A program made the position numbers and the translations under genes. Shown piece after piece: positions 1 to 8,965 of a stretch of 34,690 nt of DNA (within the stretch, counting starts at the first letter, position 1; each line of letters starts with the position of its first letter). Where the stretch lies: assembly GCA_027621405.1 (NCBI GenBank), contig JAQCBT010000027.1, positions 1 through 34,690 on the forward strand, in the 5' to 3' direction. Under the pieces are notes generated by a model that did not search any database, had not been told where the DNA came from, and worked only from the letters and a program-made list of their open reading frames with translations. The stretch is from Pseudomonadota bacterium (GTDB lineage: Bacteria > Pseudomonadota > Gammaproteobacteria > Pseudomonadales > Pseudohongiellaceae).

Positions 1-17
1 AGCCGCTGCGTTATTCA

Positions 18-63
18 GACACAAAAAAAAAGCCCGGTCTATGACCGGGCTTTTTTTTGTGTC
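18..63. terminator. Bidirectional intrinsic terminator
   Basis: A 9-bp GC-rich stem (31-39 paired with 43-51, loop TAT) is flanked by a run of A on the left and a run of T on the right, so it can terminate transcription on either strand. It lies just downstream of the minus-strand DUF6152 gene and probably ends that transcript. It may also end a plus-strand gene lying left of the window. Confidence 0.85.
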
Positions 64-73
64 TTAAACGATC

Positions 74-526
74 CTAGTTATTTTCTGTAGGATCCGAACC
101 ATCTCGGGGAGCACCAGTACCGGAGCTACCCATAAACAACTTTCGTCCATCAGGGAAGGTGATGTCACGACCATTAGCACGACAAGTCGGCTCACACAGA
201 CGATCCTTACTCTGATAGCCAGTCACAACAATATCTGTACCCAGTACCAGTGAGTTGCGGTTGATGCCGCGACGCAGCAAGGTATTCGGCGTACCGCCTT
301 CTACCATCCATGGGCCCGGGTCACGGGTGGATTCTGGATCGTTGTTATCCAGGTGGATCCAGGTGTGCGGGTTAATCCACTCAACACGAGTAATTGGACC
401 ACCCAGTCGAACCGGCAGGTTGGCGTCGAATTCAGCCGAGAACGCATGGTGCGCAGTCGCTGGCTGCTTGATAGCTACTACGCCTACTGCGGTCACTGCG
501 GCAAGTGCCAGAAGTTTTGCTTTCAT
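74..526 (-). CDS. DUF6152 family exported protein
   Basis: This 150-residue protein has a Sec signal peptide (about residues 1-25, ending PATA before HHAF). The mature part opens with HHAFSAEFD and carries the RVEWINPHTW stretch that I associate with the DUF6152 family, whose function is unknown. The start is supported by an AAAGGGG ribosome-binding site a few bases upstream of ATG. Two cysteines (CEPTC) could form a periplasmic disulfide. It lies downstream of, and on the same strand as, the lipoprotein gene at 721-1644. Genes like that one are, to my recollection, often found beside DUF6152 genes in marine Gammaproteobacteria. A terminator follows its stop codon. The family call rests on motif recall, not on a search. 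Confidence 0.8.
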   Translation of the reverse strand: MKAKLLALAAVTAVGVVAIKQPATAHHAFSAEFDANLPVRLGGPITRVEWINPHTWIHLDNNDPESTRDPGPWMVEGGTPNTLLRRGINRNSLVLGTDIVVTGYQSKDRLCEPTCRANGRDITFPDGRKLFMGSSGTGAPRDGSDPTENN

Positions 527-636
527 AGATTTACCCCTTTAATTTTTCATCTGCCACGTCTGGCAGGTGAACTAAAATCTTAACTACCTTAATTCAGTAA
601 CTTACACGACTTTCCGGGTTGCTGAAAGCCGTTTAC

Positions 637-698
637 GCCCGATTTCCGGGCATTCTATCGAAACCCGGCGGAAATGCCAAAAACCGGGGCATTCCGCC
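637..698. other. Intergenic hairpin pair
   Basis: The 194-base gap between the two flanking minus-strand genes holds two stem-loops: GCCCG/CGGGC (637-641 with 647-651), and a larger one pairing 667-678 with 688-698 (GGCGGAAATGCC, one bulged A). Neither is followed by a T run on the minus strand, so these look more like an mRNA-stabilising or processing element, or a REP-like sequence, than a standard terminator. Confidence 0.4.
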
Positions 699-720
699 GC
701 TTAGAGTCAAACTCCCGGGA

Positions 721-1644
721 CTAGTTCCCCTGAGCTTCTTCCAGCATCTCCTGACGCAGACGCTGTTCGAATTCACCGCCCTTGCGGTATTGGCCGTACA
801 TCAGCTCTTCCACGAATTCCACGCACTTGAACTGGGGCAATTCGTAACCTGCCTCAAGACGGCGGTAGAGGGGCATGCTGATAGTCCATGGACGCTCGAA
901 TATATCGGGATCTTCCATGGTGGCTGAGTACATGATGACGTTTTCGCTCACCATGTCATAGCGCTCGGTGACCTTCAGCTGGTAGGTGTGATAGTTACCA
1001 GCCCGGTCGAACCAGGTGCGGTCATCAAGACCCGTCACTTCCACTACCCAGGTATCACCGTCCCAGTAGCCATAAGATTGGCCCATCCAGGCGTCCAGAG
1101 GTGCAGGACCCGGATCTTCCAGGAAGACATTACGCACGGCACCAGCGAATGAGTAGGCGATGAAGAAAGCACTCTCACTCTGGAATATCTGGAACGGATG
1201 CGGCATGTAGGTAGCCCGTGGTACACCCGGCATGTAGCACTTGATCTCAGGATCGCTGGTCAGCCAGTTTGCACGGTTTTCATCGCGTCGTGCGAGGGCC
1301 TCTGGCTTGTAGGGAATCGTACCTCCTTCCACTACGCCAAAGCTGGCTGGCACAGCCCCCACCGCTCCCATAGCCACAACGTCAGGATGCGGTACTGGCA
1401 CGAAGTCACCAGGCACCAGCTGGTAGGCTGCTTGTGGTGGCGCGGGCTCGAGATTGTCATTGGCGTTCATCAGAACCTGCCAAATACCATTCAGATCGGG
1501 CTTACCGCTGGGTGTACGCGGAATATCACTGCTTGATTCCGCAGCGGCAGCGACTTGTGCTGGCTGGGAACTGGACCCCGAATCTGAAGGAGAACAACCG
1601 GCGATCAGCACGGCCAGAGCGATGAGAAGCGCTTGAATCTTCAT
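721..1644 (-). CDS. Conserved exported lipoprotein, function unknown
   Basis: This 307-residue protein begins with a lipoprotein signal peptide whose lipobox LIAGC puts the lipidated Cys at residue 17. A Ser/Ala-rich linker follows, then the phrase TPSGKPDLNGIWQV, which recurs in a widespread family of uncharacterised exported proteins. The body is rich in Trp, Tyr and Pro (for example YGYWDGDTWVVEVTGLDD), suggesting a beta-rich periplasmic domain. An AAAAAGGTAG ribosome-binding site precedes the ATG. The DUF6152 gene lies 194 bases downstream on the same strand, so co-expression is plausible. I recognise no catalytic motif and cannot assign an activity. Confidence 0.75.
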   Translation of the reverse strand: MKIQALLIALAVLIAGCSPSDSGSSSQPAQVAAAAESSSDIPRTPSGKPDLNGIWQVLMNANDNLEPAPPQAAYQLVPGDFVPVPHPDVVAMGAVGAVPASFGVVEGGTIPYKPEALARRDENRANWLTSDPEIKCYMPGVPRATYMPHPFQIFQSESAFFIAYSFAGAVRNVFLEDPGPAPLDAWMGQSYGYWDGDTWVVEVTGLDDRTWFDRAGNYHTYQLKVTERYDMVSENVIMYSATMEDPDIFERPWTISMPLYRRLEAGYELPQFKCVEFVEELMYGQYRKGGEFEQRLRQEMLEEAQGN

Positions 1645-2050
1645 AATTCTACCTTTTTGCTTTAATTGGAATTACTCCCCCGAAGGAGCCACGATATAAC
1701 CACTCAGGAATCAGGGTGTCAAGCCATTGCCGGGCGGACCCCTAGTGTTTATGCGGGTTTGCGGGAGGTAGACCCCTGCCGGACCTTGGCCTTTGTTGGC
1801 AGCCAGGCACGGAAAAGAGGCGTTGCGGACTCAGCGAGCCGAGTATTACTTGCAGCAAGGCAGAATGTACGCCTGCATTCTCCCACCCTTTGCGAGCGCA
1901 CTAAGGAACAAGTGATCAGTAGTCGATATCAGCGCACAAAACGCTGCAGCCCGGAGTGCGTATTTGAGCCAAAAAATGGTACAAAGCGGTGCTGGAAACG
2001 GGCTGTAGGGATACGGCATCCAATGATCATGATCCACTGAGCCATTCAAA
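1645..2050. other. Intergenic region between divergent genes
   Basis: About 400 bases separate the minus-strand lipoprotein gene from the plus-strand TPR gene, so both promoters should lie here. I found no tRNA-like fold, strong terminator or convincing promoter hexamers. An open frame at 1666-2040 reads like non-coding sequence, rich in Arg, Cys and Ser with no domain character. Confidence 0.5.
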
Positions 2051-3499
2051 ATGGGGCTGACAATAGAACAGGCTATTCAGCAAGGCATTGCTGCTCACCA
2101 GGCAGGCAATATTCAGGAAGCAGAGCAGCTCTATAGAGCTGTATTGCAGGCCCAGCCCGGTCATCCCGATGCCAACCACAATCTGGGTCTGATCGCGCTT
2201 GCTGCCAGCAGGCCCGATGCAGCATTGGCGCTGTTTAAAATAGCACTGGAAGAAAACCCCCACTCCAGCCAATTCTGGATTAGCTGCACCGACACACTCA
2301 TCAGGCTCAATCATCGGGAGGCGGCACACGCGTTCCTGCAGCGAGGAGCAGAACTGGGACTGCCCACGTCAAACCTGGAGGTTCTGCAGCAAAGGCTGTC
2401 TTCGATGCCCGCTGACTCCATGGAATCAGTCGATGACACGGCCGAGGCCTTCAGAACCCTGGGAGTGGCACTCAAAGGGCTTGGAAATCTGGAGGCGGCA
2501 GAGGCTAGTTACAGGAAAGCAACGACCCTCAAACCTGATCTTGCAGAGGCCCATTTTAACCTGGGCAACACGCTGAAAGCCCTCGGCAAGCTGGAAGAAG
2601 CTGCGACCAGTTATGGCCAGGCCATTGCCCTGCAACCCGGCTTTACTCCCGCCCTCATAAATCGCTGGGAAGTGCTGTTCAGACTTGGCGAACATGAAGC
2701 CGCACTGCAGGATGCCGATAGCTGCAATACCCCTGTCTCCAAGCTCTATGGTTTGCAGTCGCTATATGCGCTTGGCCGAATAGAGGAACTCTACAGAAGG
2801 CTGGAAGACGATACTGAAATTGACGATTCCAACATACACGTTGCCGCATTCGCCGCCTTTGTTTCTTCTGTTGAAAACAAGCACACTGCCCATCGGTTCT
2901 GCAACAATCCCCTGGATTTTGTTCATGTCTCCAACATCGCATCACATGTCAAAGATTCGAACGAATTCATCTCGGCAATCATCGATCATTTGCAGGGAGT
3001 CAGAACAGAATGGGAGCCAGCAAAGAAATCTACCTTCAAGGGCTTCCAGACTCCCTCCGAGATAAACCTGTTTGCAGACAACAGCGGAGTAATGAGCCGA
3101 CTCCGATCCATCATTGAATCAGAACTGGACCTGTATCGTTCGAGGTTCCAGGAGGAAACCTGTGCCTATATCAGGAAGTGGCCGGTAGGCGGGAGATTGT
3201 TCGGCTGGCATGTCATCCTGAAACAACAAGGACACCAGACCCCCCACATTCATGCAACAGGCTGGTTGAGCGGAGTAGTCTATCTCAAGGTTGTTCCAGC
3301 GTTGGACCGAAACGAAGGGGCGATTGAATTCAGCCTGAACCCGCCCAATTTTCCTGATGCCAGCACACCCAGGGTCCTGCACCAGCCTGCCGAGGGGGAC
3401 ATTGTGCTGTTTCCCTCCTCACTGCATCACAGAACCATTCCCTTCTCGACAGATACAGACAGGATCGTTATTGCATTCGACCTGATGCCAGGCGCCTGA
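2051..3499 (+). CDS. TPR protein with C-terminal 2OG-Fe(II) oxygenase-like domain
   Basis: This 482-residue protein has no signal peptide and is probably cytoplasmic. Residues about 5-100 and 130-225 contain tetratricopeptide repeats (for example NLEAAEASYRKATTLKPD and KLEEAATSYGQAIALQP). The C-terminal part (about 370-480) resembles the 2OG-FeII_Oxy_5-type family: PHIHATGWLSGVVYL (H399, H401), then a G-D-I-V-L-F-P turn, His459/460, and RIVIAFDLMP with Arg471 as the likely 2-oxoglutarate anchor. Family members are putative iron- and 2-oxoglutarate-dependent hydroxylases; the TPRs may dock a protein substrate, which is inference. The start is the first ATG and lacks an obvious ribosome-binding site. 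The stop lies 16 bases from the convergent MFS stop. Confidence 0.8.
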   Translation: MGLTIEQAIQQGIAAHQAGNIQEAEQLYRAVLQAQPGHPDANHNLGLIALAASRPDAALALFKIALEENPHSSQFWISCTDTLIRLNHREAAHAFLQRGAELGLPTSNLEVLQQRLSSMPADSMESVDDTAEAFRTLGVALKGLGNLEAAEASYRKATTLKPDLAEAHFNLGNTLKALGKLEEAATSYGQAIALQPGFTPALINRWEVLFRLGEHEAALQDADSCNTPVSKLYGLQSLYALGRIEELYRRLEDDTEIDDSNIHVAAFAAFVSSVENKHTAHRFCNNPLDFVHVSNIASHVKDSNEFISAIIDHLQGVRTEWEPAKKSTFKGFQTPSEINLFADNSGVMSRLRSIIESELDLYRSRFQEETCAYIRKWPVGGRLFGWHVILKQQGHQTPHIHATGWLSGVVYLKVVPALDRNEGAIEFSLNPPNFPDASTPRVLHQPAEGDIVLFPSSLHHRTIPFSTDTDRIVIAFDLMPGA

Positions 3500-3515
3500 G
3501 ACGAACTGGCGCCGG

Positions 3516-4760
3516 TCAGGCCCTGCCCAAGGCGGTCAATTGATGACGCCTGACCACAGGAACGAAGATAAGCAGACACAGGACGCTGAGTATTGCGGCG
3601 GCGAAGAAAGACACGCCCGGAAAATAGAATGACGCCTGCTCGCCGGTAAAGGCAGCGAAGAGTTGGGTCATCAACAGCGGCCCCAGTATGGAAGTAATAC
3701 TGTTGATGCTGCTAAGAGCCCCCTGCAATTCGCCCTGGGCGTTGGCCGGGATCTGGCTGGTCATGATGGACTGGAACGCCGGCGTGACGAAGCCGGAAAT
3801 GGAGGCCAGCGCCAGCCAGGGATAGAGTTGCCAGCCCGTGGCAGCAAAGGCATAACCCAGGAATCCGATAATGATGGCCAGCATCCCCACTATACCCGCC
3901 TTGAAGGCTCCGAGGACAGGAATGGCCCAGCGAATGAGAAAGGCCTGCACCAGGATCATGAACACTCCTGCAAACCCCAGGGACAAACCGATCTGGCTCT
4001 CAGTCCAGGCAAATTTCTCCATCGTGTAGTAGGTCCAGGTACTGGGTAGGGAAAGGTGGCCAAGCATGTACAGAAAATACGCGATGGCCAGGCCCAGCAC
4101 GACGGGATACTTGCGAATCTGCAACATTGCACCGATCGGGTTGGCCCGTTTCAACTCAAATGGGCGACGCTGTTCCGGACTGAGGGACTCCCCGAGCACG
4201 AAGTAGCCATAGATGAGGTTTAACAGGCCAAGAACGGCGGCGGCGTAGAAGGGAAAACGGGGGCCAAATTCTCCCAGGAATCCCCCGATCACCGGCCCCA
4301 GGATGAACCCACCGCCAAAAGCCGCACCGATCATACCGAAGCGTTGTGCGCGCTGCTCCACTGGCGTGATATCGGTTATATAGGCGTAGGATAGGGAGAA
4401 GGTTGAGCTCGCAACCCCGGCGATCATGCGCGCTAGGAACAACCACAACAAGGTGGGCGCGGCCGCCATCAATAAATAATCCAGACTCAATGCAGCAAGG
4501 GTGAACAGCAACACGGGTCGGCGCCCATAGCGATCTCCAAGGTTGCCCAGGATTGGCGCTGCGAAGAACTGCAGTGCAGCGTAAGTAAACATCAGGAAAC
4601 CGCCAATGCGGGACGCTTCCGACAGTGATACATCACTGAGGCTGATAATAAGCTGTGGCATTACCGGCAGGATGATGCCAAAGCTGATGGCATCGATGAG
4701 CACAACGGCAACGATAAAGGCGAGCGCATGCCTGTGCTGGGTCACATCAACCAGGCTCAT
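3516..4760 (-). CDS. MFS transporter, TetA/multidrug-efflux-like
   Basis: This 414-residue polytopic protein shows about 12 hydrophobic segments. The major facilitator motif A (GNLGDRYGRRP) lies in the loop after the second segment. The opening FIVAVVLIDAISFGIILPVMPQL and the conserved GPVIGGFLGEFG stretch are typical of the drug:H+ antiporter group that includes TetA. It should sit in the inner membrane and export a small molecule by proton antiport; the substrate cannot be told from sequence. It starts about 45 bases after the adenylate-forming enzyme gene on the same strand, so the two are probably co-transcribed. I see no regulator gene of the TetR kind next to it. Confidence 0.85.
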   Translation of the reverse strand: MSLVDVTQHRHALAFIVAVVLIDAISFGIILPVMPQLIISLSDVSLSEASRIGGFLMFTYAALQFFAAPILGNLGDRYGRRPVLLFTLAALSLDYLLMAAAPTLLWLFLARMIAGVASSTFSLSYAYITDITPVEQRAQRFGMIGAAFGGGFILGPVIGGFLGEFGPRFPFYAAAVLGLLNLIYGYFVLGESLSPEQRRPFELKRANPIGAMLQIRKYPVVLGLAIAYFLYMLGHLSLPSTWTYYTMEKFAWTESQIGLSLGFAGVFMILVQAFLIRWAIPVLGAFKAGIVGMLAIIIGFLGYAFAATGWQLYPWLALASISGFVTPAFQSIMTSQIPANAQGELQGALSSINSITSILGPLLMTQLFAAFTGEQASFYFPGVSFFAAAILSVLCLLIFVPVVRRHQLTALGRA

Positions 4761-4805
4761 GGGGTCACTCCTGACAAACCATTGATCTTGTAATTTTTGG
4801 GCCAG

Positions 4806-6158
4806 CTACTTCTCAAGGAGATTGAGAAAATCCTCATACTTGCCGCTGGCACTGCGTGGGATTTGCGCATGGTAGGTTATATCGACCCGGAAATGGAACT
4901 CGAGATAGCGCCTCAGAATCTCTTCGAGCTGCCTCTCCTGTTCAGCATGCAATGGCTCTGACAGGACCAACTTCAGTTCCAGCCGGTCCAATGTGTGCTG
5001 CACGACCTGGAACTGCTGGATATCTGCTACCTCCATCATGGCGCGGAATCCCAGGTTCGGCCACTTGCTACCGCCACCGGGCATTGAGACCATGTTGCGT
5101 GAACGACCCAGCACTTGCTTCAGCACTGGCAGGCCACGACCACAGCTACATGCTTCACCGAGAACGGCCCTGTCATCAATGTCGTAGCGAATCAGTGGGG
5201 TTGCATAATTATGCAGGCTGGTGAGAAGCACCCTGCCTGGTTTACCCGGCGGACATGGCTCTCCTGTCTCATCTACAACCTCCAGGACCACTGAGTCACT
5301 GAGCACATGGTAGTGCTCTGACTGCGGACACTGAAGTGCCACGTACCCCAGTTCCTGGGAACTGTAAAAATCTACCAGGCCTACCCCGAGAACACTTTGA
5401 CTTAGTTTCCTGAGGTCCGGCGAAACCGACTCGCCCACAGTTCTCACCTGTTTAAGAAACGGTAACCCATCTCCCAAGCTGAGTAGAGCCTGCAACAGGC
5501 TCTGCAGATTCGAGGGGTGGGAGATCAGATAGTCAGGCCTGTGTTTTCGTAACCACTGCAATTGCTGGTGGATGGAGGAGGATGAATTCAGGAAGTAACC
5601 CCTGCCCGTCCGGTAAAACAACGCGTGGGGCTCGCCCCAATCCGGGGATTCAATACCTTCTGGTGCCATTCCCAGCTTGTCTGAGTGCCAGCGTATAGCA
5701 GCCATCGTTGCAGCCGCATCCCGGCCATGCCAGAGATGATCACGCAACGCATTGGCAAACCAGGCAGCGGCGACTCTTTGCGTCGTACGCACCTTCACTG
5801 GTGACCCGGTGGAACCGGATGTCATGGTCTCACTCACCCTGCCATGAGCTGACGGCACGGGCTCACAGTCGAGGCTGGCTCCCTGCCGGCGAATCGTCTC
5901 CCGGGAAAGCACAGGCAAGCCCGAAAACTGCTGCCAGCTCAGTTGAGTGAAGTCCTGGGCCTTCAACAGATCTGAGTAGTAGGGCGAATATTGTTGCGCA
6001 TAGCGCAACAAGTGTTGCAGGCGTCGTAATTGTTCCTTGCGGATGAACGAAGGCCTGCGCCATTGCATTAGCTCACTGCCAACGCATAGATTGTGAATCA
6101 GCGCAGTGCCAGAATTGCGAACGAGAGGTTCTGGCAGAACGGAGCTGGACGTGACCAT
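4806..6158 (-). CDS. PaaK/CapK-like adenylate-forming enzyme
   Basis: The protein (450 residues from this start) belongs to the phenylacetate-CoA ligase/CapK group. It has the P-loop-like motif TSGSTGSPVK, the LIRYDIDDRAVLGE region, a CSCGRG cysteine cluster and a C-terminal SGKYEDFLNLL with the likely catalytic Lys. Members activate a carboxylate as an acyl-AMP and usually transfer it to CoA; the substrate is unknown here. The frame is open up to an ATG at 6257, but that ATG lies at the edge of a strong terminator hairpin (6222-6255), so I placed the start at the next Met (6158). Met at 6068 is the alternative. Neither has a clear ribosome-binding site. The downstream MFS gene is probably in the same operon. 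Confidence 0.75.
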   Translation of the reverse strand: MVTSSSVLPEPLVRNSGTALIHNLCVGSELMQWRRPSFIRKEQLRRLQHLLRYAQQYSPYYSDLLKAQDFTQLSWQQFSGLPVLSRETIRRQGASLDCEPVPSAHGRVSETMTSGSTGSPVKVRTTQRVAAAWFANALRDHLWHGRDAAATMAAIRWHSDKLGMAPEGIESPDWGEPHALFYRTGRGYFLNSSSSIHQQLQWLRKHRPDYLISHPSNLQSLLQALLSLGDGLPFLKQVRTVGESVSPDLRKLSQSVLGVGLVDFYSSQELGYVALQCPQSEHYHVLSDSVVLEVVDETGEPCPPGKPGRVLLTSLHNYATPLIRYDIDDRAVLGEACSCGRGLPVLKQVLGRSRNMVSMPGGGSKWPNLGFRAMMEVADIQQFQVVQHTLDRLELKLVLSEPLHAEQERQLEEILRRYLEFHFRVDITYHAQIPRSASGKYEDFLNLLEK

Positions 6159-6221
6159 AGGCGTACAGGCGACTGCAGAGGTTAAAGCTGGCGCAGCAAA
6201 AGGCTGCGCAGAAATCAGATT

Positions 6222-6255
6222 GAAAAAGTGCCGAGTCAACGCCCGGCACTTTTTC
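6222..6255 (-). terminator. Intrinsic terminator after the trypsin-like gene
   Basis: A perfect 12-bp stem (6222-6233 with 6244-6255, arm GAAAAAGTGCCG) has a 10-base loop, with A and T runs inside the arms. It starts 9 bases downstream of the stop codon of the minus-strand protease gene. It should separate that gene from the adenylate-forming enzyme gene. Confidence 0.85.
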
Positions 6256-6263
6256 ATACAGGC

Positions 6264-7496
6264 TCAGGGTACAATCAATTCCGCGATGTTGGAAAGAATC
6301 GGCAGAGACCCGTTTTCATTATAGGGTTCGATGGCAACATAGAAGGCCGCACCTGAAGGCAACTCACCGCTTATAGTCAGCGCCTGCCCCATATCAAGAG
6401 TGCTTATCGGATCGGCAGAGGGGATAGGCGCATAGTACAGGCGATATCCCGTTGCTTCACTTAGTGAGGTCCAGTGGATCAACACATTGTTGCCGGTAAC
6501 TTCTATGGATAGTTCAATGGATGAATTTGCAGGCGTTTCCGAATCCCCCCCGCTGTTTCCTCCTGAACTACCACCTTGCGTGGGGATAACCGCATCAATA
6601 AATTGGGCATCGGACACATTGCTGGAAATAAAATCTGCCAGCGCCGATACGCTGCTGTAAACGCCGGGCGCATCAGGATCTCCGCAGGACGGGCCTGTCT
6701 CGGTACCACCAAAACTCACGACGCCAACCTGCACGAAGCCAGCAGCAGTGGACACAACCATAGGCCCGCCACTGTCACCCTGGCAGGTATCCGTTGTGCC
6801 ACCTGCTTCCACAGCGCCGGCACACAGCATGAATTCGGTGATGCCGCCACCGTAGACCGAATCACAATCCGCGCTGTCCACGATCTTCTGGCTGGCCTGA
6901 AGTAAAGAACTTGCCGGATTGATGGACTCGCCCTCTTCGCTAATCGCCGTGGTGCCCCAGCCCATAATAATCGTTTCAGTTCCAGCGGGTAGCAATGAGG
7001 CACTGCCGCTAATCAAAGCCACGGGCTGAATGCTTACGGCCGCAGTCAATTCGACCAGGGCAATGTCAAAGTTGTCCTTGTTCGCGCTGGTATCGGGATT
7101 AGGATCGTAGTTGGGGTGCACGATGATCTGGTTGATCTGTCCCACTACTGCACCTTCGGCGAATGGAGACGAGGTGTCTGAATTGAGCACAACGACAGAA
7201 TTGGCACCGGTTTCAATATCAACTGCATTATTGTCAGAATTCAGGAAGCAATGTGCCGCAGTCAGTATCCAGGTCTCTGAGATCAGGCTCGCACCACAAA
7301 ACTGTTCTCCGGATTGATCAGCCAGAAACGCGATGAAGGGATAGCTGCTGACAGATGCCGAAATGCCATCGATGATGGCTGAGGTGTCACTCTCTACAGG
7401 CTGACCGGATTCCGTCTTCGCCTGCAGGGATGTTGCCTGAATCGCGGCAAACACCACCACCCATGTAACAGATGTAAGAAAGCGAGACATTTTCAT
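6264..7496 (-). CDS. Secreted trypsin-like serine protease (S1 family)
   Basis: This 410-residue protein has a Sec signal peptide (about 1-26) followed by a short pro-segment. Mature trypsin normally begins IVGG; here the matching stretch is IIDG (residues 41-44). The catalytic triad is visible: His82 in LTAAHC, Asp144 in DIALVEL and Ser242 in GDSGGP. Asp236, six residues before the Ser, matches the trypsin S1 Asp, so cleavage after Arg or Lys is predicted. After the protease domain come a Gly/Ser-rich linker (about 313-325) and a C-terminal domain that looks fibronectin-III-like (IHWTSLSEATGYRLYYAP). It is probably secreted for peptide scavenging. A terminator follows the gene. Confidence 0.9.
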   Translation of the reverse strand: MKMSRFLTSVTWVVVFAAIQATSLQAKTESGQPVESDTSAIIDGISASVSSYPFIAFLADQSGEQFCGASLISETWILTAAHCFLNSDNNAVDIETGANSVVVLNSDTSSPFAEGAVVGQINQIIVHPNYDPNPDTSANKDNFDIALVELTAAVSIQPVALISGSASLLPAGTETIIMGWGTTAISEEGESINPASSLLQASQKIVDSADCDSVYGGGITEFMLCAGAVEAGGTTDTCQGDSGGPMVVSTAAGFVQVGVVSFGGTETGPSCGDPDAPGVYSSVSALADFISSNVSDAQFIDAVIPTQGGSSGGNSGGDSETPANSSIELSIEVTGNNVLIHWTSLSEATGYRLYYAPIPSADPISTLDMGQALTISGELPSGAAFYVAIEPYNENGSLPILSNIAELIVP

Positions 7497-7714
7497 TATT
7501 CTTTCCTGTGAAGAGGCTTAATATGCTTCAAATAAAGTATGTTAGCGCAAGTATAGTCATCGACGATCTGTCGACCAGGTCGAGCGACTCACCAGGCCAC
7601 AGGTGTCGTCACACCACGGTGGATACGCGCAGGTTTGATCATAGGATATTAGTTGGAAAATACAATGCCGAATTTGCGGAGTAGGCAGCAGTTTTCCGCT
7701 TCGCCAGCAACAGG

Positions 7715-8905
7715 CTACGCAGTATTGCGGCTTATCTCATAGGTGATGCCAGCCGTACCGTCCCCAGTTAACCCATTCTGCGAACTGAAGTAGAGCCGCT
7801 GATACGACGGGTCGAAGGCCGGGCCACAAATCTCGGATTCATCCTGGCCGAGAATTTGAAGTAGGGGTGTTGGGCGAATCGGTTCGGATTCAGGAGTGAG
7901 AATGACGATCTGCATATCGCCACCATCTTCTGCAACGAGCACATCGCCAGCGGGTGAAATCACGACATTGTCCACACCGGTGAGAATCGGGTTGTTGCTG
8001 ATCGCCGCGTCGTAGATCACTTCTATACTCTGATCGATAGTGTCATAACACCAGACCCGGTTGTCACCCTTGGTGACGAAGAACAATTTGTTCTCATGCA
8101 GGGCGATTCCTTCGCCACCATTGAAGGCTGCCGCCCCTTGCACCTGGTGTCTGGTGGCATCCCTGGCAGCCAAAGGATCGGCAACTTCCAGCCATACAAT
8201 AGTGTTAACACCAGACTTGCTGACCACACTGGCAATTTCCAATCTGCCTGCCGAGAGATCCGGCAGCCCATTTTCAGACACGAAGCGATAGAGCCCACCG
8301 TCCCGCACATCTTCGGTCAAGTAGGCACAGTTGTTAGCAAGATCGATAGCCACCGCCTCGTGTTCGAATGTTCCAAGAGCCGGCCTGACAACAGCCTGCT
8401 CGTTACCCAAAGGATCACATTCATACACCTGGCCGCGATCGAATTCTTCACAGGAGAGCCAGGTACCCCAGGGAGTCGCACCACCGGCACAGTTACGTGA
8501 AGTATTTTGTAGTATGGGATAGGCATCCACGGCCTCACCCATGGCATTGAAACGCAGTGCACCAACACCACCCTGCCCACTATTCTCTTCGCTATTGGAG
8601 ACATAAATCCAACCACCGTCTGCGGTCGCGAAACAGGCTCCACCATCCGGCGAGGCATGCCATCGGTAGGACGAATTGACGACAGGTCTTTCACCGCTGC
8701 GGGCAACCACACGGGACTTGAATCCCGCTGGCAGCATGATGCCGTTATGGTCCGGGGGCTGCAGAGGCCCGATCCGGGCCAGGGAAAAGAATGCGGCGTC
8801 TTCTGCCGCATGAGCCTGGCGGCTCAGGCCGCCGGCGAGGAAATAGCCGAGACCCGCTGCACCCATCTGCAGGAATCTTCGACGCTTATCGAAGAGTCTG
8901 TTCAT
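7715..8905 (-). CDS. PhoX/DUF839 family Tat-exported propeller protein
   Basis: This 396-residue protein opens with a twin-arginine signal (RRRFLQMG at about residues 8-15, hydrophobic stretch, then AHAAED). The body resembles the DUF839/PhoX group: PDGGACFATADGGWIYVSNSE, TPWGTWLSCEEF, EHEAVAIDL and VAEDGGDMQIVIL. PhoX proteins are calcium- and iron-dependent periplasmic alkaline phosphatases with a beta-propeller fold. Not all DUF839 proteins are phosphatases, and this one is shorter than classical PhoX, so the activity is uncertain. It follows korB on the same strand after a 60-base gap. A 218-base gap separates it from the protease gene downstream. Confidence 0.8.
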   Translation of the reverse strand: MNRLFDKRRRFLQMGAAGLGYFLAGGLSRQAHAAEDAAFFSLARIGPLQPPDHNGIMLPAGFKSRVVARSGERPVVNSSYRWHASPDGGACFATADGGWIYVSNSEENSGQGGVGALRFNAMGEAVDAYPILQNTSRNCAGGATPWGTWLSCEEFDRGQVYECDPLGNEQAVVRPALGTFEHEAVAIDLANNCAYLTEDVRDGGLYRFVSENGLPDLSAGRLEIASVVSKSGVNTIVWLEVADPLAARDATRHQVQGAAAFNGGEGIALHENKLFFVTKGDNRVWCYDTIDQSIEVIYDAAISNNPILTGVDNVVISPAGDVLVAEDGGDMQIVILTPESEPIRPTPLLQILGQDESEICGPAFDPSYQRLYFSSQNGLTGDGTAGITYEISRNTA

Positions 8906-8965
8906 GGCTGCAGTGTAGTCCAGTCACATTGCAGAAGTTTGACAGTAGCGAGTCAGACAGCAGGG

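Noticed and set aside
1666..2040. 124-residue open frame upstream of the TPR gene
   Set aside because: It has no domain character, an odd Arg/Cys-rich composition and no ribosome-binding site, and it fills a divergent promoter region.
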